In this document: piece after piece, positions 45,771-56,669 of the stretch
How positions within the stretch are numbered: the stretch's first letter is position 1
Layout of the letters: each line of letters opens with the position of its first letter
Translations under genes and position numbers: made by a program
Source: CALBPI01 sp039700805
GTDB taxonomy: Bacteria; Pseudomonadota; Gammaproteobacteria; Steroidobacterales; Woeseiaceae
Length of the DNA: 64,000 bases
Assembly (NCBI GenBank): GCA_039700805.1
Contig: JBCAZE010000001.1
Coordinates: forward strand, 1 to 64,000
Direction: 5' to 3'
Notes under the pieces: model-generated
Databases searched by the model: none
The model's input: only the letters and a program-made list of their open reading frames with translations
What the model was told of the DNA's origin: nothing

Positions 45771-46538
45771 TTAGTACCAGAACCGCAGGCCCGCAACGAA
45801 TGACAACTCACTGGGATCACCATTGTCAGCTTCAATAGCCTCTGCGGCAGCACCGTAACGCCTGTTCCACTCAATACCGACATAGGGCGCGAGTGTGCGT
45901 TTGAATTCATAGCGTAGTCGAAGGCCGGCATCGACACTGGATAGGCCGCTGCTGACACCGATGTCATTATCGTCGGAGAGAGCTGCGTTGATTTCGACGC
46001 GCGGCTGCAGGATCAGTCGCTGGGTGAAACGCAGCTCATATTCCGCCTCTAATCTTGTCGATAGTTTCCCGCGATCGCTGACGAAAACTTGGGCATCGAG
46101 TTCGAACCAGTATCGTGCGAGGCCTTGTGCGCCGAGGGTGAGATAAGTTCTTGAAGGGTTCGGATCAAAGTCGTGCCGGATGCCGATTTGTAGATCCCAG
46201 AATGGGCTGATCGCACGGCTGTATAGCGCCTGGACTTCGAATTCCTCGAAACGGCTATCGTCTGTTTCGTATTCGCCCTCGGTTTTGATCCACAGCTTGT
46301 CATCGTCGGTGCCTATCCAGCCTTGACCTTCCCAGACCAACAGTGGGTCGTCGGCGGCTCGATATTCGAAGCGTTCGCCGAGCACCAGTCCATTGACTTG
46401 GCTGCCGTGGCTCGACCAAAGCGCTTCTCTCGCTTTTGCCATCTCTTCCGGATCGAACATCTGGTCGGCGGCGTTTTGTGCTGCTGTATTCCCGCTGGCT
46501 AACAGCAGGGTAGCTGCGAGAACCCAATGTCTATTCAT
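45771..46538 (-). CDS. copB: Copper resistance protein B, outer-membrane barrel
   Basis: A 255-residue CopB. The signal peptide ends at NTAAQ. The rest has the amphipathic strands of a 12-stranded outer-membrane barrel: VLGERFEYRAADDPLLVWEGQGWIG, LYSRAISPFWDLQIGIRHDFDP, SVDAGLRLRYEFKRTLAPYVGIEWNRRYG and a last SFVAGLRFWY with aromatic end. The Met/His-rich N-terminal region of many CopB proteins is short here. It follows copA with an ATGA overlap and works with CopA in copper tolerance of the envelope. It is convergent with the sorB-like gene. Confidence 0.9.
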   Translation of the reverse strand: MNRHWVLAATLLLASGNTAAQNAADQMFDPEEMAKAREALWSSHGSQVNGLVLGERFEYRAADDPLLVWEGQGWIGTDDDKLWIKTEGEYETDDSRFEEFEVQALYSRAISPFWDLQIGIRHDFDPNPSRTYLTLGAQGLARYWFELDAQVFVSDRGKLSTRLEAEYELRFTQRLILQPRVEINAALSDDNDIGVSSGLSSVDAGLRLRYEFKRTLAPYVGIEWNRRYGAAAEAIEADNGDPSELSFVAGLRFWY

Positions 46539-48659
46539 GAATGCTTCGCGTGGTCACGTACCGATACGATGCGCATCATACCGGCATGCATGTGATAGAG
46601 CAGGTGGCAATGAAAAGCCCAATCACCAACCGCGTCAGCCGTGATATCCACTGACATCTTCTCGCCCGGCTTGACGACGATTGTGTGCTTTCGGGGCTTA
46701 TAGGGGTGATCTCCCGTCACCACGTCGAAGAACATGCCGTGCATATGAATGGGATGCGGCATCATCGTGTCATTCACAAGCGTCAGACGCAGTCGCTCGC
46801 CTTCGTGGAACACGATCGGTTCACGAACCTCACTGAATTTGAGTCCATCGAACGACCACATGTAACGCTCCATGTTACTGGTCAAATGCAGTTCCAATTC
46901 TCGCCCTGGTTGTCGCGTATCCGGGTTTTTGTCGAGCGCGACCAAATCGGTATATACCAGCACCCGATGCGGTGCGTCCTCAAGGCCGACTGGCCTCTCG
47001 CCAAGTCGATTGACAGGGTTCTCAGCAAGTCCAACGACGCCAGGGCCTTTAGCATGGTTGTGTGCTTGAGGCACGTCCTTGGAACGCTCAGACGCACGGT
47101 CCGACCCATGCCCCATGGCTGCATGGTCCATCGTGCTGTGATCCATTGCGGCATGATCTGTTTCGCCGTGCCCCATGNNNNNNNNNNNNNNNNNNNNNNN
47201 NNNNNNNNNNNNNNNNNNNNNNNNNNNNNNNNNNNNNNNNNNNNNNNNNNNNNNNNNNNNNNNNNNNNNNNNNNNNNTCCATCGTGCTGTGATCCATTGC
47301 GGCATGATCTGTTTCGCCGTGCCCCATGGCTGAATGGTCCATCGTGCTGTGATCCATTGCGGCATGATCTGTTTCGCCGTGCCCCATGGCTGCATGGTCC
47401 ATCGTGCTGTGATCCATTGCGGCATGGTCTGTTTCGCCGTGCCCCATGGCTGCATGGTCCATCGTGCTGTGATCCATCGCGGCATGGTCTGTTTCGCCAT
47501 GCCCCATCGAGGCATGATCCATCGCCATATCTTTCATGGTTAACGTCGGCCGTTGGCGTAGCGACGGCACTGTTGCTCTCAGGCCTCGTTCGGGTGTTAA
47601 TGTCGCAAGACCGAGCCCGCTGCGGTCGTTACTCTCTGCGACGAGTGAGTACGCTTCGTGTTTTTTCGGATGCACGACGACATCAAATGTTTCTGCCGTG
47701 CCGATCTGCAGCTCATCGGTCTCAACCGGTCGAACATCGAGACCATCCGACTGCACGACCTGCATCGGCAAACCAGGTATTCGGACATTGAAGATGCTCA
47801 TCGCCGAAGCATTGATCAGCCTCAGTCTGACTCGTTCACCCGGATTGAAGAGCCCCGTCCAGTTTTCGTTTGGGCTGTGCCCATTGATCAGGTACGTGTA
47901 CGTGGCGCCCGTCACGTCCGCGATGTCTGTTGGGTTCATCCGCATCGAGCCCCACATCATTCGCTCGGCGAGTGTGCGGTCTAGGCCATCACTCTCCGCA
48001 TCGTCGAAAAAGTCGCCCACCGTGCGTTGCTGGAAGTTGTAGTTGTCGCTCATCTTCTTGAGCTTTGCGAAGATGCGGTGTGGGTTCTCGAACGTCCAGT
48101 CCGAAAGCACAATGACATACTCGCGATCGAATTGAACACGATCGGCGCCGGCGGGGTCGATAATGATCGGTCCGTAATGCCCCATCTGTTCTTGTAGACC
48201 GGAGTGACTGTGGTACCAGTAGGTGCCCGCTTGCCGGATTGGGAATCGGTAGGTGAATTGCTCCCCAGGCTTGATCCCTGGAAATGACACACCTGGTACG
48301 CCGTCCATTTGAAAAGGTAGTAGCAGTCCGTGCCAATGAATGGACGTATCCGTTCTTAGTGCGTTTCGGACGTTGAGGGTTACTTCGTCACCCTCGCGCC
48401 AGCGCAGCAATGGTGCTGGCAAATGTCCATTAATCAACACGGCGCGTCCCGCCTTCCCATCGATCGACGGTTTCGCGGCGCTGACCGTCAGATCGAATCG
48501 ATTACCTTCGATCGGCGTGATACCACGAAGTTGATTCGAGTCCTCGCTGCGGGCCCAAACCGGTAGCGAGGCATTCAATGCGGTGGCACCCGTTACCGAT
48601 GCGACGCGAGTGAGGAATGCTCTTCGGGATGATTTCCAGGATCGGTTGACTTTTTTCAT
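46535..48659 (-). CDS. copA: Copper resistance multicopper oxidase CopA (contains assembly gap)
   Basis: A periplasmic Cu(I)-oxidising multicopper oxidase with a twin-arginine signal (SSRRAFLTRVA). The N-terminal copper motifs are SIHWHGLLLP and YWYHSHSG; the C-terminal ones are PHPIHMHGMFF and AFHCHLLYHMHAGM, so all four copper sites are represented. Between them is a Met/His-rich tandem repeat (47111-47530) broken by 100 N. The two sides appear out of frame only because 100 is not a multiple of 3: a gap of 9 + 60k bases, as the repeat phase demands, restores one frame. About 675 residues are visible plus the gap. It overlaps copB and is divergent from csoR. Confidence 0.9.
47111..47530 (-). 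repeat. 60-bp tandem repeat coding a Met/His-rich 20-residue unit in CopA
   Basis: Near-identical 60-bp units at 47111-47170, 47322-47381, 47382-47441 and 47442-47501, with partial units at both gap edges and a degenerate one after 47502. Each codes a 20-residue unit with steps such as MDHAAMGHGETDH and AAMDHSTMDH, giving many Met and His copper ligands. Copies differ by only one or two bases, so copy number should change easily. Confidence 0.95.
47178..47277. other. Assembly gap of 100 N within the repeat
   Basis: Exactly 100 N, the usual placeholder for unknown length. From the phase of the flanking 60-bp repeats the true length should be 9 + 60k bases. Confidence 0.97.
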
Positions 48660-48672
48660 GGCGCTGATGATG

Positions 48673-48689
48673 ATACCCCATAGGGGTAT
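48673..48689. promoter_or_regulatory. CsoR-type operator between copA and csoR
   Basis: ATACCCCATAGGGGTAT is a dyad with arms ATACCCC and GGGGTAT, the C/G-tract form known for CsoR operators. It sits in the 49-bp gap between the divergent start codons of copA (48659) and csoR (48709), so one bound repressor could block both. Confidence 0.8.
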
Positions 48690-48708
48690 TTGTCAAGGCG
48701 GAATTAGA

Positions 48709-48975
48709 ATGGAAAAAACCAAGCTTCTCAAAAGGTTAAGTCGAATCGAAGGCCAGGTTAGAGGTATCCAAAAGATGTTGGATGAAGACCGATATTGCAT
48801 GGATGTTCTGATTCAAACTCAGGCTGTGAAATCAGCGCTGGCTCGTGTTGAAGATGCAATCCTTGAGAATCACTCGCGAAGCTGTGTCGAAGCCGCGATA
48901 GCGTCCGGAGACGCGGATGCGCAACGGGAAAAATTCATGGAGCTCGTTGATCTGATGGCCAAGGCGAGGCGCTGA
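48709..48975 (+). CDS. csoR: CsoR-type copper-sensing repressor
   Basis: An 88-residue all-helical metalloregulator of the CsoR/RcnR family. The Cu(I)-binding C-H-C set has the exact CsoR spacing: Cys30 (RYCMDVL), His55 and Cys59 (ENHSRSCVEAA). The start at 48709 gives the family N-terminus MEKTKLLKRLSRIEGQVRGI; the frame extends upstream into the promoter and copA without family sequence. Copper binding releases the repressor from DNA. It is divergent from copA over a fitting operator. Confidence 0.92.
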   Translation: MEKTKLLKRLSRIEGQVRGIQKMLDEDRYCMDVLIQTQAVKSALARVEDAILENHSRSCVEAAIASGDADAQREKFMELVDLMAKARR

Positions 48976-49052
48976 CGCTAAATTCGCGATCCGATAGATT
49001 CTGCGCTTATAGGTCTGCCACGTACCTCAAACGATTGCTTTCTCAAGACGGT

Positions 49053-49544
49053 TCATCGATACGACACCGCGGTGATCAGCCAAATCGTTTTATCACCCTC
49101 AACAACGATACTAACCTCATCGTCGACTGATTTTTTCATCAGCGCTTTCGCCAGCGGTGAGTCCATGCTGATATCGCCACGCTTACTATCGGTCTCGTCC
49201 GGGCCCACGATGCGTACGGTCTTTTCTATCCCTTGTTCGTCTTCGACGGTGACGGTAGCACCGAAAAAGACATGCTCACCACTGGCCATCTCTCGAACGA
49301 TGGTTAGCTCGGGTAGGCGCTTTTGTAGAAAACGAATGCGTCGATCGATGCCGCCGAGTTCTTTCTTTCGATAGATATACTCGGCATTCTCAGAGCGGTC
49401 GCCTTCTGCAGCAGCTGCGGACAAAGCTGCGACTACATCGCGACGCCGCAGCCACAGATCATCGAGCTCCGATTGCAAGCGCTCGAATCCAATCGCCGTA
49501 ATGTAGGGTGAGCCTTTTGGTTGCGGCGGTCGCCAGCGTCCCAT
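49053..49544 (-). CDS. greB: Transcription elongation factor GreB
   Basis: A 163-residue Gre factor that rescues backtracked RNA polymerase by stimulating transcript cleavage. The N-terminal coiled coil (ITAIGFERLQSELDDLWLRRRDVVAALSAAAAEGDRSENAEYIYRKKELGGIDRRIRFLQKRL) has the acidic tip with GDRSENAEY, and the C-terminal FKBP-like domain ends ISMDSPLAKALMKKSVDDEVSI. The start PYITAIGFERL and Arg-rich tip point to GreB rather than GreA. Confidence 0.92.
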   Translation of the reverse strand: MGRWRPPQPKGSPYITAIGFERLQSELDDLWLRRRDVVAALSAAAAEGDRSENAEYIYRKKELGGIDRRIRFLQKRLPELTIVREMASGEHVFFGATVTVEDEQGIEKTVRIVGPDETDSKRGDISMDSPLAKALMKKSVDDEVSIVVEGDKTIWLITAVSYR

Positions 49545-49650
49545 CGTTTGTCCTGTCGTTGCTGAGTGGGTCCACTATAGCCCGCACAATGAGGCAGAAG
49601 GAACATGTCTGCCTTGAATGAGCGTCGTGTTGCGGTAATGTGCTGGCGTT

Positions 49651-50037
49651 ATGAAGAAGTTTACATCCAACGTCTTGCCCGCGCTGTGGTTCCTAGTGAT
49701 TACCGGTTGTTCAAGCGCCATTTATCCTGATCCGCGTACCGCTGCGTTTCCAGCAAGAGCTTTTCAGGAGGTGGCGATTTCGGATCCAGCATTGCGCCTT
49801 GACGAGCAGGAGAAAGCTACGCTTGCTTGTTTTGTGGTCACGACGGAAGCTGAATCGCAACGGCGGTACCACCAGTCCTACCCCGTCTCGATTACAACGC
49901 CAATCGTAGCGCTCATCAGAACCAACTTTTCGGAGTTCGAGTCGATGAGTTGGTTGGGGAAAGCTTCAGATAACGGTGGTTTCGTTTTGCTATCCCAGCT
50001 CTCGGAGTTGGTCGCGTCGCACTGTCGATCCAAATAG
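49651..50037 (+). CDS. Small predicted lipoprotein, unknown
   Basis: A 128-residue protein. The N-terminus MKKFTSNVLPALWFLVITGC is a lipoprotein signal with lipobox VITGC (Cys20). The mature part, SSAIYPDPRTAAFPARAFQEVAISDPALRLDEQEKATLACFVV, shows no family I know; two further cysteines (LACFVV, SHCRSK) could form a disulfide. It stands alone between greB (divergent) and fusA (convergent). Confidence 0.6.
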   Translation: MKKFTSNVLPALWFLVITGCSSAIYPDPRTAAFPARAFQEVAISDPALRLDEQEKATLACFVVTTEAESQRRYHQSYPVSITTPIVALIRTNFSEFESMSWLGKASDNGGFVLLSQLSELVASHCRSK

Positions 50038-50071
50038 TGTTACACGACAACAAATGGTCCCGGGCATCCGT

Positions 50072-50234
50072 AGCCTTCACGACGTTAGTCCATCCATGGA
50101 CGCCCGTCGTTCTCGGTCAAGGTTGGGCATCCGTCGTTCTCGGCCATCCATGGCCTTCACGACGTTAGTCCCTCCATGGACGTTCGCCGCTCTCGGCCAT
50201 CCTTGGCCTCCGCGGCATTCGCCCATCCCTGGGC
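50072..50234. repeat. Array of five short hairpins with an 80-bp imperfect repeat
   Basis: Five 14-bp dyads lie at 50088-50101, 50142-50155, 50168-50181, 50195-50208 and 50221-50234: GTCCATCCATGGAC, GGCCATCCATGGCC, GTCCCTCCATGGAC, GGCCATCCTTGGCC and GCCCATCCCTGGGC. Loops keep the pattern TCC plus one base while the stems change together. CCTTCACGACGTTAGTCC occurs twice, 80 bp apart. They lie directly after the fusA terminator. Confidence 0.75.
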
Positions 50235-50237
50235 ATC

Positions 50238-50272
50238 AAAAAAGCCGGTCTGGATTGCTCCAGACCGGCTTT
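50238..50272 (-). terminator. Rho-independent terminator of fusA
   Basis: A perfect 14-bp stem, AAAGCCGGTCTGGA (50241-50254) with TCCAGACCGGCTTT (50259-50272), and a TTGC loop. On the minus strand it is followed by a T-run (A-run 50238-50243), 25 bp after the fusA stop. Confidence 0.92.
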
Positions 50273-50297
50273 CCTCATTGCGTCTAAGGCGTCAGTC

Positions 50298-52379
<2,082 letters not shown>

Positions 52380-52923
52380 GGTCTTATCTCTGACGTTTTT
52401 AGGTATCACAAACCCCATCGCACGCGATTGTGCGATCGAGACTGTGAGCGAAATTCTAATGTTCACCGGTCGGGTCGTTCACGATTTCGGGAACGACAGA
52501 AAGCGCCGCTCCGGGCGCGATGCCCGCTGCGCTAACGTGATCTCGGGCGCGAAGTCTACCAGCCAGCGCGTTGTTTATCACCTGTTTTACAGGTAAATGC
52601 TGCCAAAACGACGAATTCCAAGAGTGTTACGCCGGAGGTATCTCTTTCGCATCAGGCTAACCCGGGCTCATGTTCGGGGAGAATCGCCCTGGGCGCGCGG
52701 CAAGCCTATGAAAAAAATAACAATTTCTTTTTTCTCGAGGTCCATGTGCTGTTGGGGCTGCCCTCGTTCGACGACATCGCATATTCAGCGCCTTCCCTAG
52801 TCGATACAAATCGAAGCCGCGATTATGTTGCTGAGGCGTCTTGTCCAGTGATTGTGTTCACTGGTGCGACGTCGGAACCCCGGTGTATGGTGTGCGGCGT
52901 TGCCAGAGATAGGGATGCGCAAG
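52380..52923. other. Intergenic region upstream of fusA
   Basis: About 540 bp holding the fusA leader and the promoter of the next lipoprotein gene. A small dyad, ACCTGT (52580-52585) with ACAGGT (52589-52594), lies 200 bp before fusA. A 67-codon frame at 52597-52800 has no family features. I see no RNA gene. Confidence 0.4.
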
Positions 52924-53340
52924 ATGCGTCAGCAAGCAAGGTTTGGTGGGATTCTCGTCGCGTTGGTTCTCGCTGCCTGCACGGTGCCACCGTCAGTCGA
53001 CGACACTATTGAGGGTCAGTTCAAGCCAGCGTGCCTCGCGCTCGCCGGTGACATTATCGACATCGAGGGTGATCGATACACGTGGCGTAAGTTTACTGAC
53101 GAGATCGTGGTTGGTGATGATGGCGAACTGATCGAGCCATTCCCTGGATTCCCAAAGTCTGGGCAATTTACGAGAGAGGGTGATGAACTACGCCTCCTCA
53201 ATGGAAACGGGGAACCATCGGCCGCGTTCTACGTCAGAAAAAGAGCAGATGGCGTATATCTGCTAACCGCTGATGAGTCGGCATCCGACACTGTCGACGC
53301 GGCGTTTTGGCGTTGTGCGTTGAAACTCACCCGACCTTGA
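52924..53340 (+). CDS. Small predicted lipoprotein, unknown
   Basis: A 138-residue protein. I use the ATG at 52924: AGGGA lies 8 bp before it, and it places a lipobox LAAC (Cys19) after MRQQARFGGILVALVLAAC. The mature part is acidic with short beta-like stretches (DIIDIEGDRYTWRKFTDEIVVGDDGELI, DELRLLNGNGEPSAAFYVRKRADGVYLL) and two cysteines (KPACLAL, WRCALK) that may pair. It could be a small beta-sandwich or inhibitor-like protein, but no family is recognised. The protease gene starts 125 bp later. Confidence 0.65.
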   Translation: MRQQARFGGILVALVLAACTVPPSVDDTIEGQFKPACLALAGDIIDIEGDRYTWRKFTDEIVVGDDGELIEPFPGFPKSGQFTREGDELRLLNGNGEPSAAFYVRKRADGVYLLTADESASDTVDAAFWRCALKLTRP

Positions 53341-53465
53341 TGTGTGCGCCAGGCCACAGTTTTGAGCTAAAGGCGTGAAAAGTCGCTAAAAAACGACGGT
53401 TTGTCAGTTGCTGCGATTTTCGAATACTGATTAGGTTGGACTTATAGCCAAACCGGAGCCATTGC

Positions 53466-55481
53466 ATGCTTCACCTGATTCGGATTCGAGCGCTGTTCGT
53501 CGCAATTTGCGCAACACCGATTGTTGCCACCGCCACAGAGACAGTGCTTTACAGTGAGCCACTCACCGCCCTCGAGTGGGTGGCAGATAGCAACTCGGGT
53601 GTGGTCGCCAAGCCTGTGGCTGGATTAAGCCAGCGCATGTCGTTTCAAGCGTTGGGTCAGCAGTTTGACATCGAGTTGACCGAAAACCGTGCCTTGGCGA
53701 AATACTGGCTGGACAAGACCGATACGGCCCCACCGAGCGTTTACCGCGGCACGATCACCGGCATGCCCGGTTCCTGGGTGCGGCTCACGAATGTGAATGG
53801 AAACCCGCAAGGCATGATTTTCGACGGTCGTGAGCATTTCGCGATCGAGCCCATCGCCGGGAAGACACAAATATTCCGACTTAAAGATCTCAAGATTGCC
53901 CCCAATGCGTTGGGCTGCGGCGTTGAACACGCCGTGAGTGATGGTGAGGCGCTCGCAAAGACGATCGGTGAGGATCGGTCTCCCGCTGAGGCGCCTGGCG
54001 CGCGTCAAGAAATCACGATCGCTTTGATTGCAGATACGGCGTTTTCGGATCGCAATGGCAACGATACGGACGCTGTTCTGATCGCCTTGATGAATGTCGT
54101 TGACGGCATATTCAGCGAGCAAGTTGGCGTTCAACTGACCGTCACAAGAATCGACAGTTTCCCGGGTGGTGGCGATCCGTTCAGTGAGACAACAGATGCA
54201 TCCGATTTGCTGGGCGAGCTATCCGGCTATCGTCGAACAACGCCGGCACAAAACAGCAACGGGCTGAGTCACCTGTTCACAGCGCGAGACCTCGATGGTC
54301 GCACAGCGGGGATCGCTTACCGCGGCGCCCTATGCAGCAGTCGTTTTAGTGCCGGCCTCACCGAGGCGACGCGCACAGCAACGACTAATGCATTGGTGGC
54401 GGCTCATGAAATCGGCCACAACTTCGGCGCGCCACATGACGACGAAGAAGGTTCTGCCTGTGAGGATTCACCCGGCGGTTTCTTGATGGCGCCAACCATC
54501 AACGGTAGCGATCAATTCTCGGCGTGTAGCCTTCGTGAGATCAGTGCCGACGTGCAAGCGGCAAGCTGCGTGACCGCTTTGGCGTCACGGGATGTCGGTG
54601 CATCCAGAGGTGCACAAGCGCCAGCGGTCTTGTTAGGCCAGCAGGGCAGTGTGGACTTCGACGTCAACAACCTCGGAACCGAGTCTGTCTCGGCAGTGCA
54701 AATGACCATCGACATTCCAACCGGCGTGTCATTGGTTTCAGCAAGTGCCACTGTTGGCAGTTGTAACAACGGCGCGGGGCAGGTGATTTGCGATATTGGC
54801 AATCTCGCGTCAGGCGCTGGGGCGACCGTTGATGTTGCATTCAATGCCAACAGTGTTGGCGGGCAAACTTTCGATGCCTCGGTCAGCGCGAGTACGGATG
54901 ACAATGGAACCAACGACGCCGCGAGTGAGACAGTACTTGTCACAGCCGCGGTTGATTTGCGTGCTGTCTCGGATGCGAGTGCCAGCGTCACGGTTGATGA
55001 AAGCATACGCGCGTCGCTGGGCGTACAAAACCTCGCGACGATTGATGCCACGAATGTGACGGTCACGATTGCCCCTGGAAACGGTATCCGGATTGATGGT
55101 GCTGCCTGGTCGGCGGGCACCTGCACAATTCAATCGACGGGCAATGCCGTTTGCGAGGCCACCCGTATCACGGCCGGACAAACGAGTCTTGTGGACGTTG
55201 ATTTTCTTGCGACCGAAGTTGGCTCCAGCTCTTACAACGTCACCGTTAGCGGTACAGAAACCGATATCGACAATGGCAACAATGCCGCGTCGGGCAGCAT
55301 CACGGTGAATGCCGCTTCCACAGGCGGTAATACCGGCGGTGGCAACACGGGTGGCGGCAGTTCTGGCGGCGACACGGGCGGTGTCACCGGCAGCGATAGC
55401 GGCGGAGGCGCGGTGTCACCGATCTGGGCGTTGGCGTTTGCCATCGCTGCGATGGTACGGCGACGTCGCCGCACCGTTTAG
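53466..55481 (+). CDS. Reprolysin-like zinc metalloprotease with GlyGly-CTERM tail
   Basis: A 671-residue exported protease. A signal peptide is followed by a propeptide-like region (about residues 22-170), then an M12B/reprolysin-like domain with the zinc site HEIGHNFGAPH (His314, Glu315, His318, His324). After that come at least two DUF11-type beta-sandwich repeats (VDFDVNNLGTESVSAVQMTIDIPTGVSL and IRASLGVQNLATIDATNVTVTIAPGNGI). The end is a Gly/Ser/Thr-rich linker, a hydrophobic helix (AVSPIWALAFAIAAMV) and RRRRR. This is the GlyGly-CTERM signal cut by rhombosortase and exported by type II secretion. No rhombosortase gene lies in the window. Confidence 0.87.
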   Translation: MLHLIRIRALFVAICATPIVATATETVLYSEPLTALEWVADSNSGVVAKPVAGLSQRMSFQALGQQFDIELTENRALAKYWLDKTDTAPPSVYRGTITGMPGSWVRLTNVNGNPQGMIFDGREHFAIEPIAGKTQIFRLKDLKIAPNALGCGVEHAVSDGEALAKTIGEDRSPAEAPGARQEITIALIADTAFSDRNGNDTDAVLIALMNVVDGIFSEQVGVQLTVTRIDSFPGGGDPFSETTDASDLLGELSGYRRTTPAQNSNGLSHLFTARDLDGRTAGIAYRGALCSSRFSAGLTEATRTATTNALVAAHEIGHNFGAPHDDEEGSACEDSPGGFLMAPTINGSDQFSACSLREISADVQAASCVTALASRDVGASRGAQAPAVLLGQQGSVDFDVNNLGTESVSAVQMTIDIPTGVSLVSASATVGSCNNGAGQVICDIGNLASGAGATVDVAFNANSVGGQTFDASVSASTDDNGTNDAASETVLVTAAVDLRAVSDASASVTVDESIRASLGVQNLATIDATNVTVTIAPGNGIRIDGAAWSAGTCTIQSTGNAVCEATRITAGQTSLVDVDFLATEVGSSSYNVTVSGTETDIDNGNNAASGSITVNAASTGGNTGGGNTGGGSSGGDTGGVTGSDSGGGAVSPIWALAFAIAAMVRRRRRTV

Positions 55482-55492
55482 TCGCGACTCAG

Positions 55493-55669
55493 TCAGTCCG
55501 TGTCGGTGTCGGCCTGCTTCGGTTTGGTCGTTCGTCCAGCATCTCTCAGTGCTTTGCGGACAATGAACTCGAGCTGACCATTGACGCTTCTCAAGTCGTC
55601 GCTGGCCCATCGTTTCAATGCCGCTAGCGTTTCAGCATCGGTACGAAACAAGAATGAGCTACGCGCCAT
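55493..55669 (-). CDS. Arc-type ribbon-helix-helix DNA-binding protein
   Basis: A 58-residue protein. The strand-helix-helix reads MARSSFLFRTDAETLAALKRWASDDLRSVNGQLEFIVRKALRDAG, the Arc/MetJ-type ribbon-helix-helix fold, followed by a charged tail. GGAGG stands before the ATG at 55669. It is 54 bp downstream of the SPFH gene on the same strand, so it is probably the regulator of its own operon. Three phased TGATAT repeats in front of the SPFH gene are a fitting target. Confidence 0.82.
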   Translation of the reverse strand: MARSSFLFRTDAETLAALKRWASDDLRSVNGQLEFIVRKALRDAGRTTKPKQADTDTD

Positions 55670-55723
55670 GGCCCGCCTCCATCGGAAGCGGGCCAGACAC
55701 GCGACTGTCAATTGACGCCATCA

Positions 55724-56647
55724 TCAGCTGTACAAAGAGCCCGTGTTGACGACCGGTTGGGTATGTTTGTCGCTACAAAGCACAACCAGAAGGTTCGAAA
55801 CCATAGCGGCGCGACGTTCGTCGTCCAGTTCAACAATGCCTTGATCCTTGAGTTCATCAAGAGCCATCTGAACCATACCAACAGCGCCTTCTACGATTTT
55901 GGTGCGGGCTGATACAACCGCGCTCGCTTGTTGGCGCTGCAGCATGGCCGCTGCGATCTCCGCGGCATAGGCAAGGTGGCTAATTCGGGCCTCAATCGCC
56001 TCTACACCGGCTTTGCCAAGTCGCTCCTGAATGTCTTTTCTAAGCTCCTCGCCAACCTTTGTCGTGTTGCCGCGCAGTGATTCGTCTTCGTCGTCACCGT
56101 CGTAGGCATATCGACTGGCCAAGTTTCTGAGTGCCGCCTCACTTTGCACGGCCACATAGTCTTCGTAGTCGTCGACCTCGAACATTGCTTCTGCCGTGTC
56201 GACCACTTTCCAAACAACAACTGCGGAGATTTCAATCGGATTGCCGTCTTTGTCATTCACTTTAGACGGGCGACCCGCGCTTCGAGTTTTCTCCTGCACA
56301 ATGGCGCCAGAGGAGTTCTTCTTTTGTGGCGTCATGACTGAGCCGGTCTCAAAGTTGCGTACTCGGAGGGAAATCTTCTTCTTCGAGAAGAATGGATTGA
56401 CCCAGAAAAAACCAGAATCGGTGATCGAGCCTTTGTAATTACCGAATAACAACAGGACACGCGCATCGTTCGGGGCGACGGCCTGAAAGCCGAAACTCAG
56501 GGTAAACGCGAGAGCGATGAGCAGAACGCCAGGTAACGGCAGTCTTGCAACGAAGCTGAGAACCGCGAGGACGATCGTGCCGATAATGATTAGTAGGGGT
56601 AACCAGCCTGAAATGGCTTTGTAGGGTTTTTCGTGGATGCCATCCAT
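55724..56647 (-). CDS. SPFH-domain membrane protein (stomatin/prohibitin-like)
   Basis: A 307-residue protein. Two N-terminal hydrophobic segments (SGWLPLLIIIGTIVLAVLSFVA and LPGVLLIALAFTLSFGFQAV) form a hairpin anchor, followed by an SPFH/band-7 domain (VAPNDARVLLLFGNYKGSITDSGFFWVNPFF and on to IEARISHLAYAAEIAAAMLQRQQASAVVSA) and a short helical tail. AAAGGAG suits the second of two adjacent ATGs (56647). Such proteins form membrane rings or scaffolds and often work with proteases or in membrane-stress responses. It forms an operon with the ribbon-helix-helix gene. Confidence 0.87.
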   Translation of the reverse strand: MDGIHEKPYKAISGWLPLLIIIGTIVLAVLSFVARLPLPGVLLIALAFTLSFGFQAVAPNDARVLLLFGNYKGSITDSGFFWVNPFFSKKKISLRVRNFETGSVMTPQKKNSSGAIVQEKTRSAGRPSKVNDKDGNPIEISAVVVWKVVDTAEAMFEVDDYEDYVAVQSEAALRNLASRYAYDGDDEDESLRGNTTKVGEELRKDIQERLGKAGVEAIEARISHLAYAAEIAAAMLQRQQASAVVSARTKIVEGAVGMVQMALDELKDQGIVELDDERRAAMVSNLLVVLCSDKHTQPVVNTGSLYS

Positions 56648-56669
56648 CATGATCTCCTTTCTGGTCATG

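Noticed and set aside
46685..47791. Long plus-strand frame through the copA repeat
   Set aside because: It is the antisense of a repeat without stops; the minus strand carries clear multicopper oxidase motifs.
46535..48659. Apparent frameshift or pseudogene in copA
   Set aside because: The frame change equals the remainder of the 100-N filler; repeat phase predicts a gap divisible by three.
52597..52800. A 67-codon frame upstream of the lipoprotein gene
   Set aside because: Arg/Cys-rich shadow-like composition, no start signal, no family.
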